A stretch of DNA of 64,000 nt, taken from NCBI RefSeq assembly GCF_029962835.1, contig NC_080584.1:79078862-79142861 (forward strand). The letters are read 5' to 3'. The stretch comes from Magnolia sinica (taxonomy: Eukaryota > Streptophyta > Magnoliopsida > Magnoliales > Magnoliaceae). Position numbers and translations under genes: made by a program. Positions 10,530-24,000 of this stretch are shown here, one piece after another. Under the pieces are notes generated by a model. That model was not told the DNA's origin and made no database searches. It saw nothing but the letters and a program-made list of their open reading frames with translations. Position 1 is the first letter of the stretch. Every line of letters starts with the position of its first letter.

Positions 10530-13500
10530 ACTCGGTCAGGTCTCAACGTTGAAAGTCCATGAGATTGCCATGTCATTTGGAAGATCAACAACATAATCGT
10601 TGTCATTGATCTTTCGGATGATTGGTACCGGTCCAATCTTTTTATTTTTCAACTTGTTGTACGTTCCGGTCGGAAATCGCTCTTTGCGCAGATGGACCAT
10701 TACTTGGTTGCCCACCTCGAACACTTTTTGTCGCCGATGCTTGTCCGCTTGCTCCTTGTATTTTTTATTCGAGGCATGTATCTTGGTTTGTACCTCCGCA
10801 TGAATGCCCATGATCTTGTCAGCCATATCTTCCGCTGCAATGCTCATGCCTGGGAGCTTGGGCAGAGGGACCAAGTCTAGTGTGTGACGAGGTACTCGTC
10901 CATAAATAACCTGGAACGGGGATTTCCCTGTCTAGTGGTTCACTATGTTGTTGAATGCAAACTCCGCTTGAGACAAGGCCAAATCCCACTGCTTCAGTTT
11001 TTCTCTTGAAATACATTGAAGGACCCAACGTGCGATTCACAACTTCAGTTTGACCGTCAGTTTGTGGGTGGTAGGCGCTGCTAACTGAAGTCGTGTATCG
11101 AATCGAATCCACAAAGTCTGCCAAAAGTGGCTTATGAACTTCGTGTCACGGTCAGAAGTAATAGTCTTGGGAACCCCATGTAGCTGCACAATTTTTCTGA
11201 AGAATAGATTCGCCACGTGTGTTGCATCGAGAGTCTTCTTGCATGGAATAAAGTGCACCATTTTAGAGAAACGATCTACTACTACAAATACTGAATCCAT
11301 GCCACGTTGTGTTCGTGGGAGACCAAGCACGAAGTCTATATATAAATCCTCCCAAGGGCCATCAGGCACGTGTAACGGAGTGTAAAGGCCCGTATTATGA
11401 GATTGCCCCTTAGAGGTCTGACAAATATAATAACGTTGGACTGCCTTTCCCACATCACATACCAATTGCGGCTAGTAATATTGTTCTTCCACAAGAGCTC
11501 GCGTCTTGTCTCGCCCAAGGTGTCCACTGAGGCCACCTCCATGTAGCTCTTGGATTATCTGTTCCCTTAGTGAACTGTTTGAGATGCATACTCGATTTCC
11601 CTTGAAAAGGAACCCGTCTTGCATATGTAGGTCACCGGGTGACCTTCTTGGCATCTAACACATGCGTTCTTGAAGTCGTCGTCATCAGCATATATGTCTT
11701 TGAGGCGCTCGAACCCGACAACCTCATTACTCATAGTGACTAACAAAGTTGCACAGCGACTCAGTGCATCAGCTACTTTGTTCTGTTGCTCTGACTTATG
11801 TTTTAGTACGAACGTGAATTCCTGCAAAAATGAGATCCATCTAGCATGCACACGGTTAATGTTAGCTTGATTATTAATGAATTTGAGAGCTTGATGGTCC
11901 GTGTAAAGTATGAATTCCCTTTGAATCAAATAATGTCGCCAGTGCCGCAGTGCCTGGACCACCGCGTATAACTCGATCTCATATGTAGACCACTTCTTAC
12001 ATGCATCGCTAAGTTTCTCACTGTAGAAGGCTACTAGCCTACCTTCTTGAGACAAAACTCCCCCAATTTCGATATATGAGGCATCACATTCGACTTCAAA
12101 AAGTTTGTCGAAGTTGGGAAGTACAAGAATCGGGGTCATGGATAATCTGCGTTTGATTTCGGCAAAGCTCCTGTCGGCTTCGTCAGTCCATTGAAACTGC
12201 CCTTTCTTCATGCAATCTGTGATTGGTGACACAATGGTACTGAAATTTTTCACGAACCGACGATAGAATGTCGCCAGTCCATAAAAACTTCGCATTTCGT
12301 GAATATTTGTAGGAACCGGCCATTCTCTGATTGCCTTTACCTTTTTCTCATCCACTCAAATGCCCGTGGATGTGACGAAAAAACCCAGGAACAATAGACT
12401 ATCAGTCATGAAGCTGCACTTTTTTAAATTGAGGTATAACTTATTTTTAGTGAACACTTGAAGGACCTTCTTGAGGTGTTACATATGGGTGGTTTCATCT
12501 TGACTGTATATCAAAATATCATCGAAGTAAACCACAACGAACCGCCCAATGAAAGGTTTCAGAACTTGGTTCATCAATATCATAAATATGCTAGGCGCAT
12601 TCGAAAGACCGAAGGGCATGACCATCCATTCGTATAATCCTTCCTTGGTCTTAAAGGTCGTTTTTCACTCATCACCCGACCGTATTCGAATCTAATGGTA
12701 GCCGCTCCTTAGATCCAATTTAGAGAATATTTTTGCACCCTGAAGCATGTCCAGCATATCGTCCAACCGTGGTATAGGAAACTTGTATTTTATGGTGATT
12801 TTGTTGATGGCTCGACTGTCGACACACATGCGCCAACTCTCATCTTTCTTTGGAGTTAATAGAGCTGGTACAACACATGGACTCATGTTCTCTCGAATAA
12901 GACCCTTACGGATCAACTCCTCTACTTGTCCCTGCAGAATCTCACACTCATTCGGACTCATTTGATAATGAGGACGATTAGGTAAACTGGACCCAGGGAC
13001 AAAGTCGATATGGTGTTGGATATCCCGCATGGGGGGTAACCCACCAGGAAGGTCATCCGGCCAGACTTCTTTGAATTCATGTAGCAGGGGCTTTAGTCTT
13101 TCAGGGATGTTGGTAGGCTCGAGTTCTTCCCCTTTTACAATTAATGCATAAGTCTGTCCTGTTTCCTCTGATTCTTCCACGAAGTCTCGTATGGTTAAGA
13201 GAAAAGGGCCCTCCACTTTAGAAGTTTCAGGTGGTCCTTCTGGATCCATAGGGGCCAATATGGTCTTCCTGCCGTCCTTGACGAAGATATATATATTATC
13301 TCGCCCTTTATGAGTGATGTCACGGTCAGATTGTCAGGGCCAAACGAGTAGTATGTGACATGCTTCCATGTCAACCACATCGCATACTACTTCATCCTTA
13401 AAATGTTTGCTAATTGAAAAGGATATGGTGCACCGTTTAGTTACCTTCGTTTCGCTGACCTTCTTGATCCAACCGATTGTATATGGAGAAGGATGATGCT

Positions 13501-13810
13501 CTGTTTTCAATTGTAATTTTTCCACCATAACCTTGGAGACGATGTTCTCGCTACTCTCACTGTCAATGATCACGTCACAAACCTTTCGATTCACCATACA
13601 CCTAATGCGGAAGATATTATGTCGCTGTGGATGCACTTCTTTTCTTGGCGCATATAATAGTCGCCTCACGACGAGCAACTCGCTGTGATCTTGCTGAATC
13701 CAATCTGAATCATCTGTCTCGTCTTCGGTGGTATGCTCCTGTTCTTCAATATCTGGATCTTCATAAGCGTTATCAGCACTACCATCATTGATGGCGAGAT
13801 TTGCCACTTT
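10530..13810 (-). other. Pol region of the chromovirus fossil
   Basis: Read on the minus strand: protease around 13330-13800 (variant of the D-S-G/S-S active-site region), reverse transcriptase around 12300-13260 with its YxDD-type catalytic block near 12500-12540, RNase H around 11750-12150, integrase zinc region near 11400-11560 and catalytic core around 11100-11400, and a C-terminal integrase-side region at 10536-10874. Order PR-RT-RH-INT is that of Ty3/Gypsy. The region is broken and is described only as a fossil. Confidence 0.88.
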
Positions 13811-14980
13811 TCGCTGGGGACAAGTATTTGATAAGTAGCCCGATTGGCCACAAAGATAGCAGTTATCGGGCCTTGGCCGAGCATAGGGGTTCAGGATTCT
13901 ACTTGGACCAACAACAGTCGATATGCCTCTTTGGGGTCTAGCTTACCCGCTTCCCTGATCTCGGTTCTCAAACGTAGGAGGTTGAGTGCGTGCTCCTATG
14001 AGCTCCCTCCCCTTAGGCTGTGCAGTTCCCTAGGGCAGACCTGCCATAGAGATCCTTGCAGTAGGATAGGTCCGTGTGTTAGGACGTTCAAGTTGCACTT
14101 CTGCCCGAGTAGCCAACTTAATCGCATCATTTATCATCCAGATGGACTGCATTTGTACCCGATCCTGGATAGTCATACGCAATCCACCGTTGAATCAGGC
14201 GACTTACTGCGATTCAGTCTCGACCAAATCGTTACGCACTATTAGGCGGTAAAATTCTTCTACGTATTCTCTCACTAACCAACTACCTTGTCGACAATTT
14301 TGGTATTGTTAGAATAATACCTGATCGTAATCGCTAGGGAGGAATCGGGCACGTAGTAACTACTTCATCCGCTGCCAGGTGTGGATTGGTGCTTTCGTCT
14401 GCTTGGTTCGCGCGAGTTGCAGTTGTTCCCACCAAGCTGAAGCTCCTCCTTTCAACTTGTAGGCCACAAGCTTGACCTTCTTTCTTTAGGGATGTCCATA
14501 TAGTTAAAAAATTGTTCAACTTCAGAAAGCCAATCGAGGAAATCCTCAATGTGTAGTTGGCCATTGAAGCTAGGAATATCAACCCTCATCTTGAATTCTC
14601 AATCCGTTCGATCTACTCGATCGCCGCCATGTCTGGAGTGTTGGAAGATTAAGTCGTCAATTTCCTCCTTACTGGAGCCCCCTTCCTCAGGAATGACCCT
14701 TGAATGTACTGCCGGTATTATCCTGCGATCAGGGCGATTAATTGGGGGTGGAGGATTGTCAGCAGGAACACGGAGTTATCTTAGATTTTCCGCCAAGAGA
14801 TCCGCTATGCAGTCGATAGAAGCCTGCAGCCCTTGCATGGCTTGCTGATTCTCTCGTTGCGCTACTTCGAAAGCTGCCGCCGTTAAAGGTAAATTCCCTG
14901 GAGCACCGCCCATGGGATTGTTGCCTGACCCGTCGTTAGAAGCCATCAATCCGAGGAGAAACCTTGCTTTGATATCAAAC
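13811..14980 (-). other. Gag region and leader of the chromovirus fossil
   Basis: Lies between the protease and the upstream LTR. Minus-strand translation shows weak gag-like and zinc-knuckle-like text near 13800-13870 and 14330-14600. The primer-binding site is at 14966-14980: the minus strand reads tttgatatcaaagc, close to the initiator-Met tRNA primer site. Broken. Confidence 0.7.
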
Positions 14981-15702
14981 TGACGCAGGGGAGGATGTGA
15001 GGTCGAGCACCGTCTTCCTCAAGAGGATAACTATTCCTAATCCATGGAACTTCTCTGGACTCCTCACAGAGACTTCTCGAATCCACGAGGAAAGAAAGCA
15101 GAAAATAGAAATAAATTCTAATAAATTCGAAATTGATTGATGAAAAATTAAAAACGAGTTCACAACCCTTTAAATAAGGGTACCAAGCAATGAGAAAGAA
15201 ATTAGAATCAAACTACAACTCAAACTCCTAGAATCCGCGACTTACTATAAATAGTAAACTTACTATTTATAGACGGTCGTGATGTCTACTAGTGCGCAAG
15301 GTTTTCAGCAAAAAATAGAAAGTGTCCTATTTGGCTTCACCAAACCGTTCTCCTAATTATTCTAAGCTCTTTTCACGTTGGGCGCAACTCCTAAAGCCCG
15401 ACGGATGAAGAGTTATAATCAAACTAAAACTTACTATTTATAGTAAAAACGAAATTAAAACAGGGAAACGACTATCGATCAAGGGGTTTTTTGCAATTCC
15501 GGGCTGCACAACCCGGCATAGTGGGTTGGTTGGCTAAAGTACTCGTTCTACCCTAAAATCATATATTTTACGTCAGATAACTCATTCCGAATTGCAAGAT
15601 ACGCCCAATCTAAGGTCCGATGGTCCGGATCACTTCTTTCGTCGACCGAGCCTTTTCTGATCCATCTTGGCCATGAAACTGTCCGCGACCTGCTCTACAT
15701 CA
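14981..15702 (-). repeat. 5' LTR of the chromovirus element
   Basis: 722 bp, partner of 9747-10471. It is the upstream LTR on the minus strand. The target duplication agagc follows at 15703-15707. Confidence 0.92.
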
Positions 15703-15707
15703 AGAGC

Positions 15708-15899
15708 TGACCAATATGAGAGACTAAAATTTAGGCCTAGGGCTCAAAAATCAGCCCCATCCATGATTCTAGTATGCCATGCAAAGGGAAACCTTTGGAT
15801 GGTGGTCATTCCCTTTACATTGTTTTCTATTTCACTCGTGTGGGCCCACCAGAATCACCATTAAGGCTGATTTTTGGGCCATAGGCCTAATGTGCCCCC
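15708..15899. repeat. Diverged repeat fragment flanking the chromovirus
   Basis: Similar to 960-1130 (see that entry), with palindromic-family words such as 'gtgggcccaccagaatcacc'. Non-coding. Confidence 0.4.
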
Positions 15900-16366
15900 C
15901 ATGAGGTTGAGCTCCATGCGCAATACCATGATGTGCGATGGACATCTATACCATGCTTTTGGTAGGTTTCCTCGAAGTTAGGGATGTGCCAAAAATGAGC
16001 CATATCAGAAATTCAAGTGGGCTACACTATATGAAACAATAAGAAATTTTGCCTAAAACATCTAAAAGTATTTCTTGGTGCCAACTTGAGTTTTGAAATA
16101 GCCTAAAATTTATTGTCTCCTCAATCCTCATCCAAGTGGGTGGGCTGGATGTCTAAAACGCATCTCACAGGGCATACATACGATCAAGAAGGTTTCAATT
16201 GATATGCATCCACTTTCAACTGTGCTCTGTGGTGTGGCTCACCTAAGTCATCGATTGGCCTGTTTTTCAGACCCATGGCTCACCATGGAATGGTACATTG
16301 GTCAATAGAATGATTGTCTATCGCACATCATGGTGGGACCTGCATGCAGAGCTCGACCTCATAGAA
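15900..16366. mobile_element. Small inverted-repeat element (MITE-like)
   Basis: The left end (15900-15950: 'atgaggttgagctccatgc', then 'accatgatgtgcgatggaca') is the near reverse complement of the right end (16315-16366: 'gtctatcgcacatcatgg', then 'gcatgcagagctcgacctca'). This gives terminal inverted repeats of about 50 bp around 0.37 kb of non-coding DNA. The interior shares words with the palindromic family ('ccatatcagaaattcaagtg', 'ctctgtggtgtggctcacct'), so it may be a subfamily with well-preserved ends. No transposase. Confidence 0.65.
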
Positions 16367-16629
16367 AGCAAATAAAGTTAAAAATCTCTTGCATGTGAGA
16401 GAGCTCATTTATGCACAATGCATGTTTCAAAGTGACGTGTGTGTAATTTAATCCATTCGTTAAGTGAGCCAACCATGTAAATGCCGTAATTGATCTCAAC
16501 CTGACTTGAACCCAGCTTTAACATGACTCAAAGCCAATGTGCGGACGCGGATTAGCTACTGACAGGTTGAGTAACCAGATTTGCCACTTTGCCATTGAAG
16601 TGATGTTACAAGTTCTATAAACCTAACCA

Positions 16630-16980
16630 TGATGTATGTTTTGTATCCACACCATCCATCCATTTGGAGAGATCATATTAGGGCATGATCCAAAGAATGA
16701 GTCAGATCAAAATCTCGAGTGGACCCCACTGTAGAAAACAGCGAGGAGGTGACAGCCACCATTAAAAAGTTTTAAGGGCCACAAAAAGTTTCCGATCAAG
16801 CTGATATTTGTGTTTTCCCTTCTTTCATGTCTGCAATAACACATGAACAGGTTGGATCTAAGAAAAACATCTTGGTGGACCCTTGGAAGGTTTCAACTGT
16901 GGGCGGCACTCTCCCCACCTTTTTTTTTTTTTTGATGGGTCTACTTTAGGCTTGGATCTTCATCATTCTTTGGTTCATAC
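16630..16980. repeat. Palindromic repeat, copy 4, left part (split by Athila)
   Basis: Starts 'accatgatgtatgttttgta', which pairs with the reverse complement of 27976-28001 on the other side of the Athila element. Inner words ('catattagggcatgatcc', 'caaaatctcgagtggacccc') are typical of the family. The sequence stops at 'ggttcatac' (16972-16980) and resumes at 27934 with 'cgtaccctaaaatgat', so the Athila element landed inside it. Confidence 0.75.
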
Positions 16981-18739
16981 TGTTGAGGGTCAAATATTGC
17001 ATATCAGACCCAGTTATTGCATGGATTTACAAGCATGATACCGTTTAATGGCCCGATTTAATCGTGTTTGTGATGCAGAGTGTATTTACCAGCATAGACT
17101 GAAAAAGGGTGCTAGAAGTGTGGATTTGACACTCCGAAGTTACCAGAGCAAGGGACGCACTTCAGAGAACCAAGACTGAAGAATTTACATGCCAGGGATT
17201 CGAGGAAATCAAGCCATTCACGTTAAAGAGGCCCGAAATTGGTGAAAAATGCAAGATCACATACTTCTTGCCATCTGATTGGCTCAAAAATTCATACATG
17301 GCCTGAGGGCCATAAATTAACCGTACATATCAAATTTCAGCCCTCGGATCACTATGAAAGTACCCCAACTGACAGATCAGCCCATAAACCGTTGATTCTG
17401 GGCCCACCTGATATCTGAAACTGTCTCAACTTTGGTCTCGACGATTTAAATAAGATGAGAAAATGAATGGATGGATCAGATTTTTAAAACACATCACAGT
17501 GGGGCTCGTATGTGAGGTGTGTACACTGCACGTGTATACGTACGCGAGCCGCACCGAATCAACTAAAGCGGGTCAGCGCTGCTGACCCGTGTCTTCTTCC
17601 CAACTCGGCAATTGCTGTTTTAGCGTTGTAAAACGGACGGACGGCATCCGTTTTTGCGGATGCTAGTGGACCCCACTGATCACGTCAGCGCCGGACTTGC
17701 GAAAGGCTACGCACGTCCGTGAAATCTGATTTTTCAGGCAGTTGTGGCCCACCATCTTTGATCATATGGTAGATCTGAACTGTCCATCGTGTAGGCTAGC
17801 CAAAATACTTTCAAGAGACGTTGATTTTACAGGAATAACGCAAGGAATGCGAGAGTTATGAAGCCCCGAACTTGGCTGCGAAAAGGCTTTTGCTACGCGT
17901 GCGATAGCTTCCCAAATCCGATTTCCACCACTCCAAAAGCTATAAAAAGAGTTCCAAACGTGGAGAAGAGGGTGTGCTTGAATAGGGGACGTCAGATAGA
18001 GAAAGAGAGGCGGAGAAAGAAGTATTTGAAATTTTTATGTATTTTTTCTTTATTTTTCTTCTTTTTCCTATGATTATGTTAGGCTAAACCTCTTAGCTAG
18101 GGCTAAGAGGTGAAGCTTGTGGCGTGATGGGAGCTTCTACAGGTTTGATTTAAACTGAACTGATTGACTCTGTTTTGATTTAAGAAATTCTTTTAGTCAT
18201 TAATGGTTTGTTGTGATTTAAATTACAGTAGATCTGTGATGGCTTGAATAATTCCTTTCCTTTTATTTTGATGTTCGGAAACCCTGTTGTTCGCCATCGT
18301 CTCATAGACATGGTTGGATGATGGAATCCTTCCTAACACTCATACATCTTTTAGTTGGTTATGGATTGGTCTAAGTTCTGTTGTTTACCTTGTCTCTTAG
18401 GCATGGATTTGTGATGGAATTATACCTAATTCTTATACCTTTCATCTCTTGAAAACTATATCGAGTAAGTTCAGTATAATATCCATGAAGCAGGCATAAG
18501 ATATCCCTGATCTCTACAAGTGGATCCTCTGAATCCCTAGTTCCCTTTCTCTGAATTCTTTAAGTTTAGATTAATATTTCACCATTATTTCTCAAATCAC
18601 AATTGGTTTAGATTTCATCTTAGCCTAGTTCTAGATCTGGTTATTTTCAGATAACGTACAGGTTTCAGTCCCTGTGGATTCGACCTCGGTCTTACTGAGT
18701 TTATTACTACATCACAATCCTGCACTTGGGGTGTAAACA
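16981..18739 (+). repeat. 5' LTR of the Athila element
   Basis: 1,759 bp, same length as its partner at 26175-27933. A 71-residue frame at 17858-18073 occurs in both LTRs but has no recognisable domain and ends in low-complexity phenylalanine; it is not called as a gene. Confidence 0.93.
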
Positions 18740-18745
18740 AGTTTT

Positions 18746-18764
18746 TGGCGCCGTTGCCGGGGAT
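18746..18764 (+). other. Primer-binding site, tRNA-Asp type
   Basis: Reads tggcgccgttgccggggat, complementary to the 3' end of plant tRNA-Asp including CCA. It lies six bases after the LTR end, as is usual for Athila-type elements. Confidence 0.92.
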
Positions 18765-19379
18765 TGACGGCTACGTTTCCTGAAGATAACTGGTTTTAGG
18801 ATTAGTTTAAGATTAGGACTTTTCTGATTTTTAGGATTTATTTTAGAATTTTCTAATTCCAGGTTTTTCTTTAATTTTTAGAAATTTTCTATTTTTAGAT
18901 AGTTTCCATTTTTTTTTAGAAACTAACCTAACTTTCTTATTTTGTAGGATTTTGAAATAGGTTTCTAAATTGGTAATTTCTCTCTTCCTTACTATTTCTA
19001 GATTAGGATTCCTTTTTAGTAAGTTTCTAATTCTAACTCTTTTAGAATCTAATTTTGTTTCCTATTTTATTTTTAGAAATTTTCTATTTTTAGACTTTCT
19101 GTTTAGAAACTAACTTTTCTGTTTTGTAGGCTTATTAGAAAATTCTAATTCAGTACACTCTTTCTAAATTCCTACTTTCTAATTTAGGAATTCTTCCTTG
19201 TTTCTTTTTATTTCTATATTTCTCTTCTTAGGAATTTTATAGGCTTGTTATTCTTAGAAACTAACTTGTTTTGTTCTATTTTGCAGGTTTCAATTTAGGG
19301 ACTCCAATTTGGTAACTTCCTTCCAACCCTCTTTCTCTTTTTAGATTTTTATTTCCCTTCTTAGGATTAGATTTAGAAT

Positions 19380-20450
19380 TTGATTGAGGGCTGCGAGTGT
19401 TTCATGCCCAAGTGGGCTCGTGACAACACTCGACATCTCTTGACTGAAGGAGGATTAGTTGAGGGGTTAATTATCCATCGTAGGACTAGACACCGTTCGA
19501 AATCCCTTGAGTTAATTGAGGATATGGCTGGAAATCAACCTCTTCTACCCCAACCTAGGGTAGAAGATCTCCAGGATGAGAATGAGGTGCATCAAACACC
19601 CCCGCCTCGTACCTTACGAGATTACTTACAACCGGCGGGGGTGAGTACGCCCTCATGCATGGTTTTTCCTGAGAATGCAAGACACATGGATATCAAGTCA
19701 GGGGTGATCCAACTCCTCCCTAAATTTCATGGGCATGAGTCAGAGAATCCTTACTTACATTTAAAAGAATTTGACGAGATCATAGTTACCTTATACTTTC
19801 CTAACGTGTCTGATGACATGGTCAGGTTGAAACTCTTTTCCTTTTCTTTGAAAGAGAAAGCCAAGACGTGGTTACATTCACTACGTCCTCGATCAATTGG
19901 CAAATAGAATGACATGACAAGGGAGTTCATTAAGAAGTTTTTCCCATAACATAAGACGAACACCCTAAGAAAGTCGATCATGAACTTCGCCCAAAGGGAA
20001 GATGAAACATTCTTCTAATGTTGGGAGCGGTTCAAGGATCTTATCAGTTCATGCCCACAACATAGTTTTGAAACGTAGCGCATCACGAACTTTTTCTATG
20101 ATGGACTGACATCTCCCATGCGCCAATTAGTCGAGACGATGTGTAATGGGGAGTTTATGAACAAAGGAGTCGATGAAGTGTGGGATTACTTTGATAAACT
20201 TGCTGAGAAGACACAAACATGGGACATCTCCCCTAGACCTAGTACTACGTCTAGGCCGACTCATTCCAAGGAAAGGGGTGGAATGTATCTCCTAAGAGAA
20301 GACGATAATATTAATGCTAAGGTAGCTAATCTCACTAGGAAACTCGAGGCCATGAAATTTAAGAAGGATAAGGCTAAAGAAATTGTTTGTAGCATCTGTG
20401 GTTGAAACATTCATACTACTGAAAACTGTCCAACTATCTCTGCCTTTTAA
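19380..20450 (+). other. Gag region of the Athila fossil
   Basis: Translated text around 19690-19905 ('LLPKFHGHE', 'LFSFSLKEKAKTWLHSL') is the conserved core of plant Gypsy gag; a zinc-knuckle-like patch lies near 20390-20440. It precedes protease in the normal order. Broken. Confidence 0.85.
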
Positions 20451-21004
20451 GAGGTATTAAATGAGCAATCCAATGCTGTAAGCAATTACCAAAGACCTTT
20501 CAGTGGGCCCACCTCTAGCACATACAATCCTGGCTGGAGAAATCATCCAAACTTCAGTTGGAGGAATGAACAAACCGCTACAACTCAAGGTTACCTAAAT
20601 TAAAATCCAACTCAAGAGAAACCTCAAGAGGATTCGGTTCTGAAACATTTTCAAAAGCAAGAGCTTTTCAATCAGGGTATGCTACAGGCCTTCCAAGACC
20701 TAACAAAAGCAATATAAGGACTTAAGGTTGAAAATACGATTGGGAACAAGGGGAACTTCCCAGCTCAACCTCTCCCAATCCTAAACCGCAATATGAAGTT
20801 AGCGACCCAAGCTCTTCAAATCAGATGGAGCAAGCTAAATCCATCACCACTATTAGGAGTGGAAAGATCATTGACAAAACCATTCCGGTTAGGGCTGAAA
20901 AGCTTAAGGACCCGAAAGTGGATAAAGAAGATGGATCTAGCCATGCCCCACCAGAGTTAGAACTGGAACCTTAAGGAAAGCCGGTTGCTCCATTTCCCCA
21001 ACGG

Positions 21005-24000
21005 TTGGTTGCACCAAAATCACTCTCTAACTCTCAGGATATTCTAGAGGTGTTGAAACAAGTGAAGGTCAACATTCCACTACTTGATGCCGTGAAACAA
21101 ATACCTTCATATGCCAAATTCCAGAAAGACTTATGTACCACCAAAAGACGGCAAAATATTCAAAAGAAAATCTTCCTGACTGAGAAAGTGAGTGCCATCC
21201 TAAAGCAAGATGTGCCGCAAAAATTCAAAGACCCCGGTAGCCCAACCATATCATGTGTAATTGGGGACCATCAAATTGATCACGCACTTCTTGACTTAAG
21301 AGCGAGTGTTAATCTTATCCTCTACTCGGTATATAAACAGTTGGGCTTAGGTGAATTAAAACCCACCTTAACCACACTACAACTTGTTGATCGCTCTGTT
21401 CGTATACCAAGAGGGATAATTGAGGATGTGTTGGTCCAGGTTGATCGATTTTACTACCCAGTTGATTTCATCACCCTGGATACCAAACCCATCGGTAACA
21501 CAAGCACTCAGATTCCCGTCATTCTTGGTCGCCCATTCCTTGCCACTTCAAACGCAATTATCAATTGCAGGAATGGTATCATGAGTATGTCTTTCGAGAA
21601 TATGACATTAGAAATGAATATCTTTTTCAACACGGCCAGACGGATAAAGGAAGATGACGATATCTACGATATTAACATGATCGATACTTTCGTGGATGGC
21701 AGGACACCCCTTACCTTATCCTCTGATCCTCTAGAGACGTGCCTGGCCCACTCCCATGAGTTTGATGATGACATAATTAGGGAGACATGTGTCATGCTTG
21801 ATGCGGTACCGGTACTTGAAGTTAACCGGTGGAGGCCACAATTTGAAGAGTTACCCCAAACTAATGAAGTGCCTCTACCGTCTAACCTCAAGCCACCGAA
21901 GCTTGACCTAAAACCTTTGCCCTCTGATTTAAAATATGCATACTTAGGTCAAGATGAGACATACCCGGTGGTGATTTCTGCCCACCTTGAGAAAGAACAA
22001 GAGAGTATGCTCATATCTACTCTCCTGGAGCATAAGGGAGCCCTTGGATGGACAATCGCGGACCTTAAGGGAATCGACCCCTCGATTTATACTCACCGCA
22101 TATATCTTGAGGATAATACGAAGACCGCTCGGCAACCACAACGTAGACTAAATCCAAACATGAAGGAAGTGGTTAAGGCCGAGGTTCTTAAACTATTGGA
22201 TGTGGGTATTATATACCCTATATCTGATAGTTAAAGGGTGAGTCCAACTCAGGTGGTTCCTAAGAAGTCCAGGATCACCATCGTAGCCAATGCCAATAAT
22301 GAACTCGTGCCGACTAGAGTCACTACCGGTTGGAGGATGTGCATTGACTACAGAAAATTAAATACCGTCACGAGGAAAGACCACTTTCCTTTGCCCTTCA
22401 TTGATTAGATCTTGGAAAGGTTAGCTAGTCATTCCTATTACAGTTTTCTTGACGGGTATTCAAGCTACAACCAGATAGAGATCGCCCCTGAAGATCAAGA
22501 AAAGACTACGTTTACATGTCCCTACGGCACTTTTGCTTACCGAAGGATGCCGTTTGGACTATGTAATGCTCCTGCCACCTTCCAGCGATGTATGATGAGT
22601 ATATTTTCTGACATGGTGGGGCAATATTTAGAGGTCTTTATGGACGATTTCTCTGTCTTCGGTCCATCTTTCAGCGAGTGCTTGGAAAGTCTTAAATGTG
22701 TGCTGAAAAGATGTGAACAGAAGAACTTGGTACTTAATTGGGAGAAGTGTCATTTCATGGTTCAGAAGGGAATTGTCCTTGGACACATTATTTCATCCAA
22801 AGGAATCGAGGTGGATAAGGCAAAGATCGATCTTATCTCTAACCTACCTCCACCCAAGAACATAAGGGACGTGCGATCCTTCCTAGGTCACGCCGGATTT
22901 TACAGAAGATTCATAAAGGACTTTAGTCTCATCTCTCGTCCTCTATGTAATCTACTTCAAAAGGATGCACCATACGAGTGGACTGAACCATGTCAGGAAG
23001 CTTTCACTAAGCTTAAAGGCATATTGACTAGTGCACCCATCATACAGCCACCTGACTGGAGCATTCCTTTTGAACTTATGTGCGACGCGTCTGATTATGC
23101 TCTTGGGGCAGTTCTAGGCCAGAGAAAAGATAAGAAACCCTACGTTATTCATTACACAAGTAAGACTTTAAATCCTGCCCAAGTGAACTACTCGACTACG
23201 GAAAAGGAACTCTTAGCCGTAGTGTTCACCTTGGACAAATTTAGGTCCTACTTGATTGGATCCAAGATCATTATTTACACTGATCACACAGCGCTTAAGT
23301 ATCTTCTGTCTAAGAATGATGCTAAGCCCCGCCTGATACGATGGATCCTCCTACTCCAGGAATTTGACCTAGAGATAAAAGATAAAAAGGGAGTAAAGAA
23401 CGTAGTGGCTGACCATCTTTCTCGCCTGAATCCCTCTGATTCCCTTAAAACAACACATATCAATGACATGTTCCCCGATGAACAATTGTTCAGAGTTTCT
23501 CATTCACCTTGGTTCGCTGATATTGCTAATTATCTTGCCACAGGTTCCATACCGACACATTGGACTGCGCAATATAAGAAGAAATTTTTCACCAAGGTAC
23601 GTAACTTTTTCTGATATGATCCGTATTTGTTTAAATATTGCTCAGACCAAATCCTGAGGAGATGTGTGCCAGACGATGAGCATCAAAGTATCATCTCCTT
23701 TTGTCACTCACAGGCCTGTGGTGGTCACTTTTCTGTTAAAAAGACCACGGCTAATATTTTGCAGTGTGGCTTTTACTGGCCCACTATGTTCAGGGACACT
23801 CACGAGTTTTGTAAAGCTTGTGAGCGTTGTCAAAAATTGGGAGCATTGTCCCATCGAAATATGATGCACTTGAATCTCATTCTTATCATAGAGGCATTTG
23901 ATTGCTAGGGCATTGATTTCATGGGGCCATTCCCCCAATCTTTTGCGAATTTATATATTTTGCTTGCCGTAGACTATGTCACTAAATGGGTCGAAGCGAT

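Larger units (their letters stand above)
9747..15702 (-). mobile_element. Ty3/Gypsy LTR retrotransposon, chromovirus type, broken
   Basis: An element of 5,956 bp in minus orientation. Its LTRs (9747-10471 and 14981-15702) read TG..CA and are flanked by an identical 5-bp duplication, agagc, at 9742-9746 and 15703-15707. The primer site next to the upstream LTR resembles the initiator-Met tRNA site, and a purine-rich tract (about 10472-10485) precedes the downstream LTR. In element order it has a gag region, aspartic protease, reverse transcriptase, RNase H and integrase. The protease and integrase look like plant chromoviruses. The LTRs differ by a few percent by eye, so it is not recent. It is a fossil with several breaks. 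Confidence 0.92.

Noticed and set aside
17858-18073. 71-codon frame repeated at 27052-27267
   Set aside because: Both copies are in the Athila LTRs; they match because LTRs match, and no protein family is recognisable.
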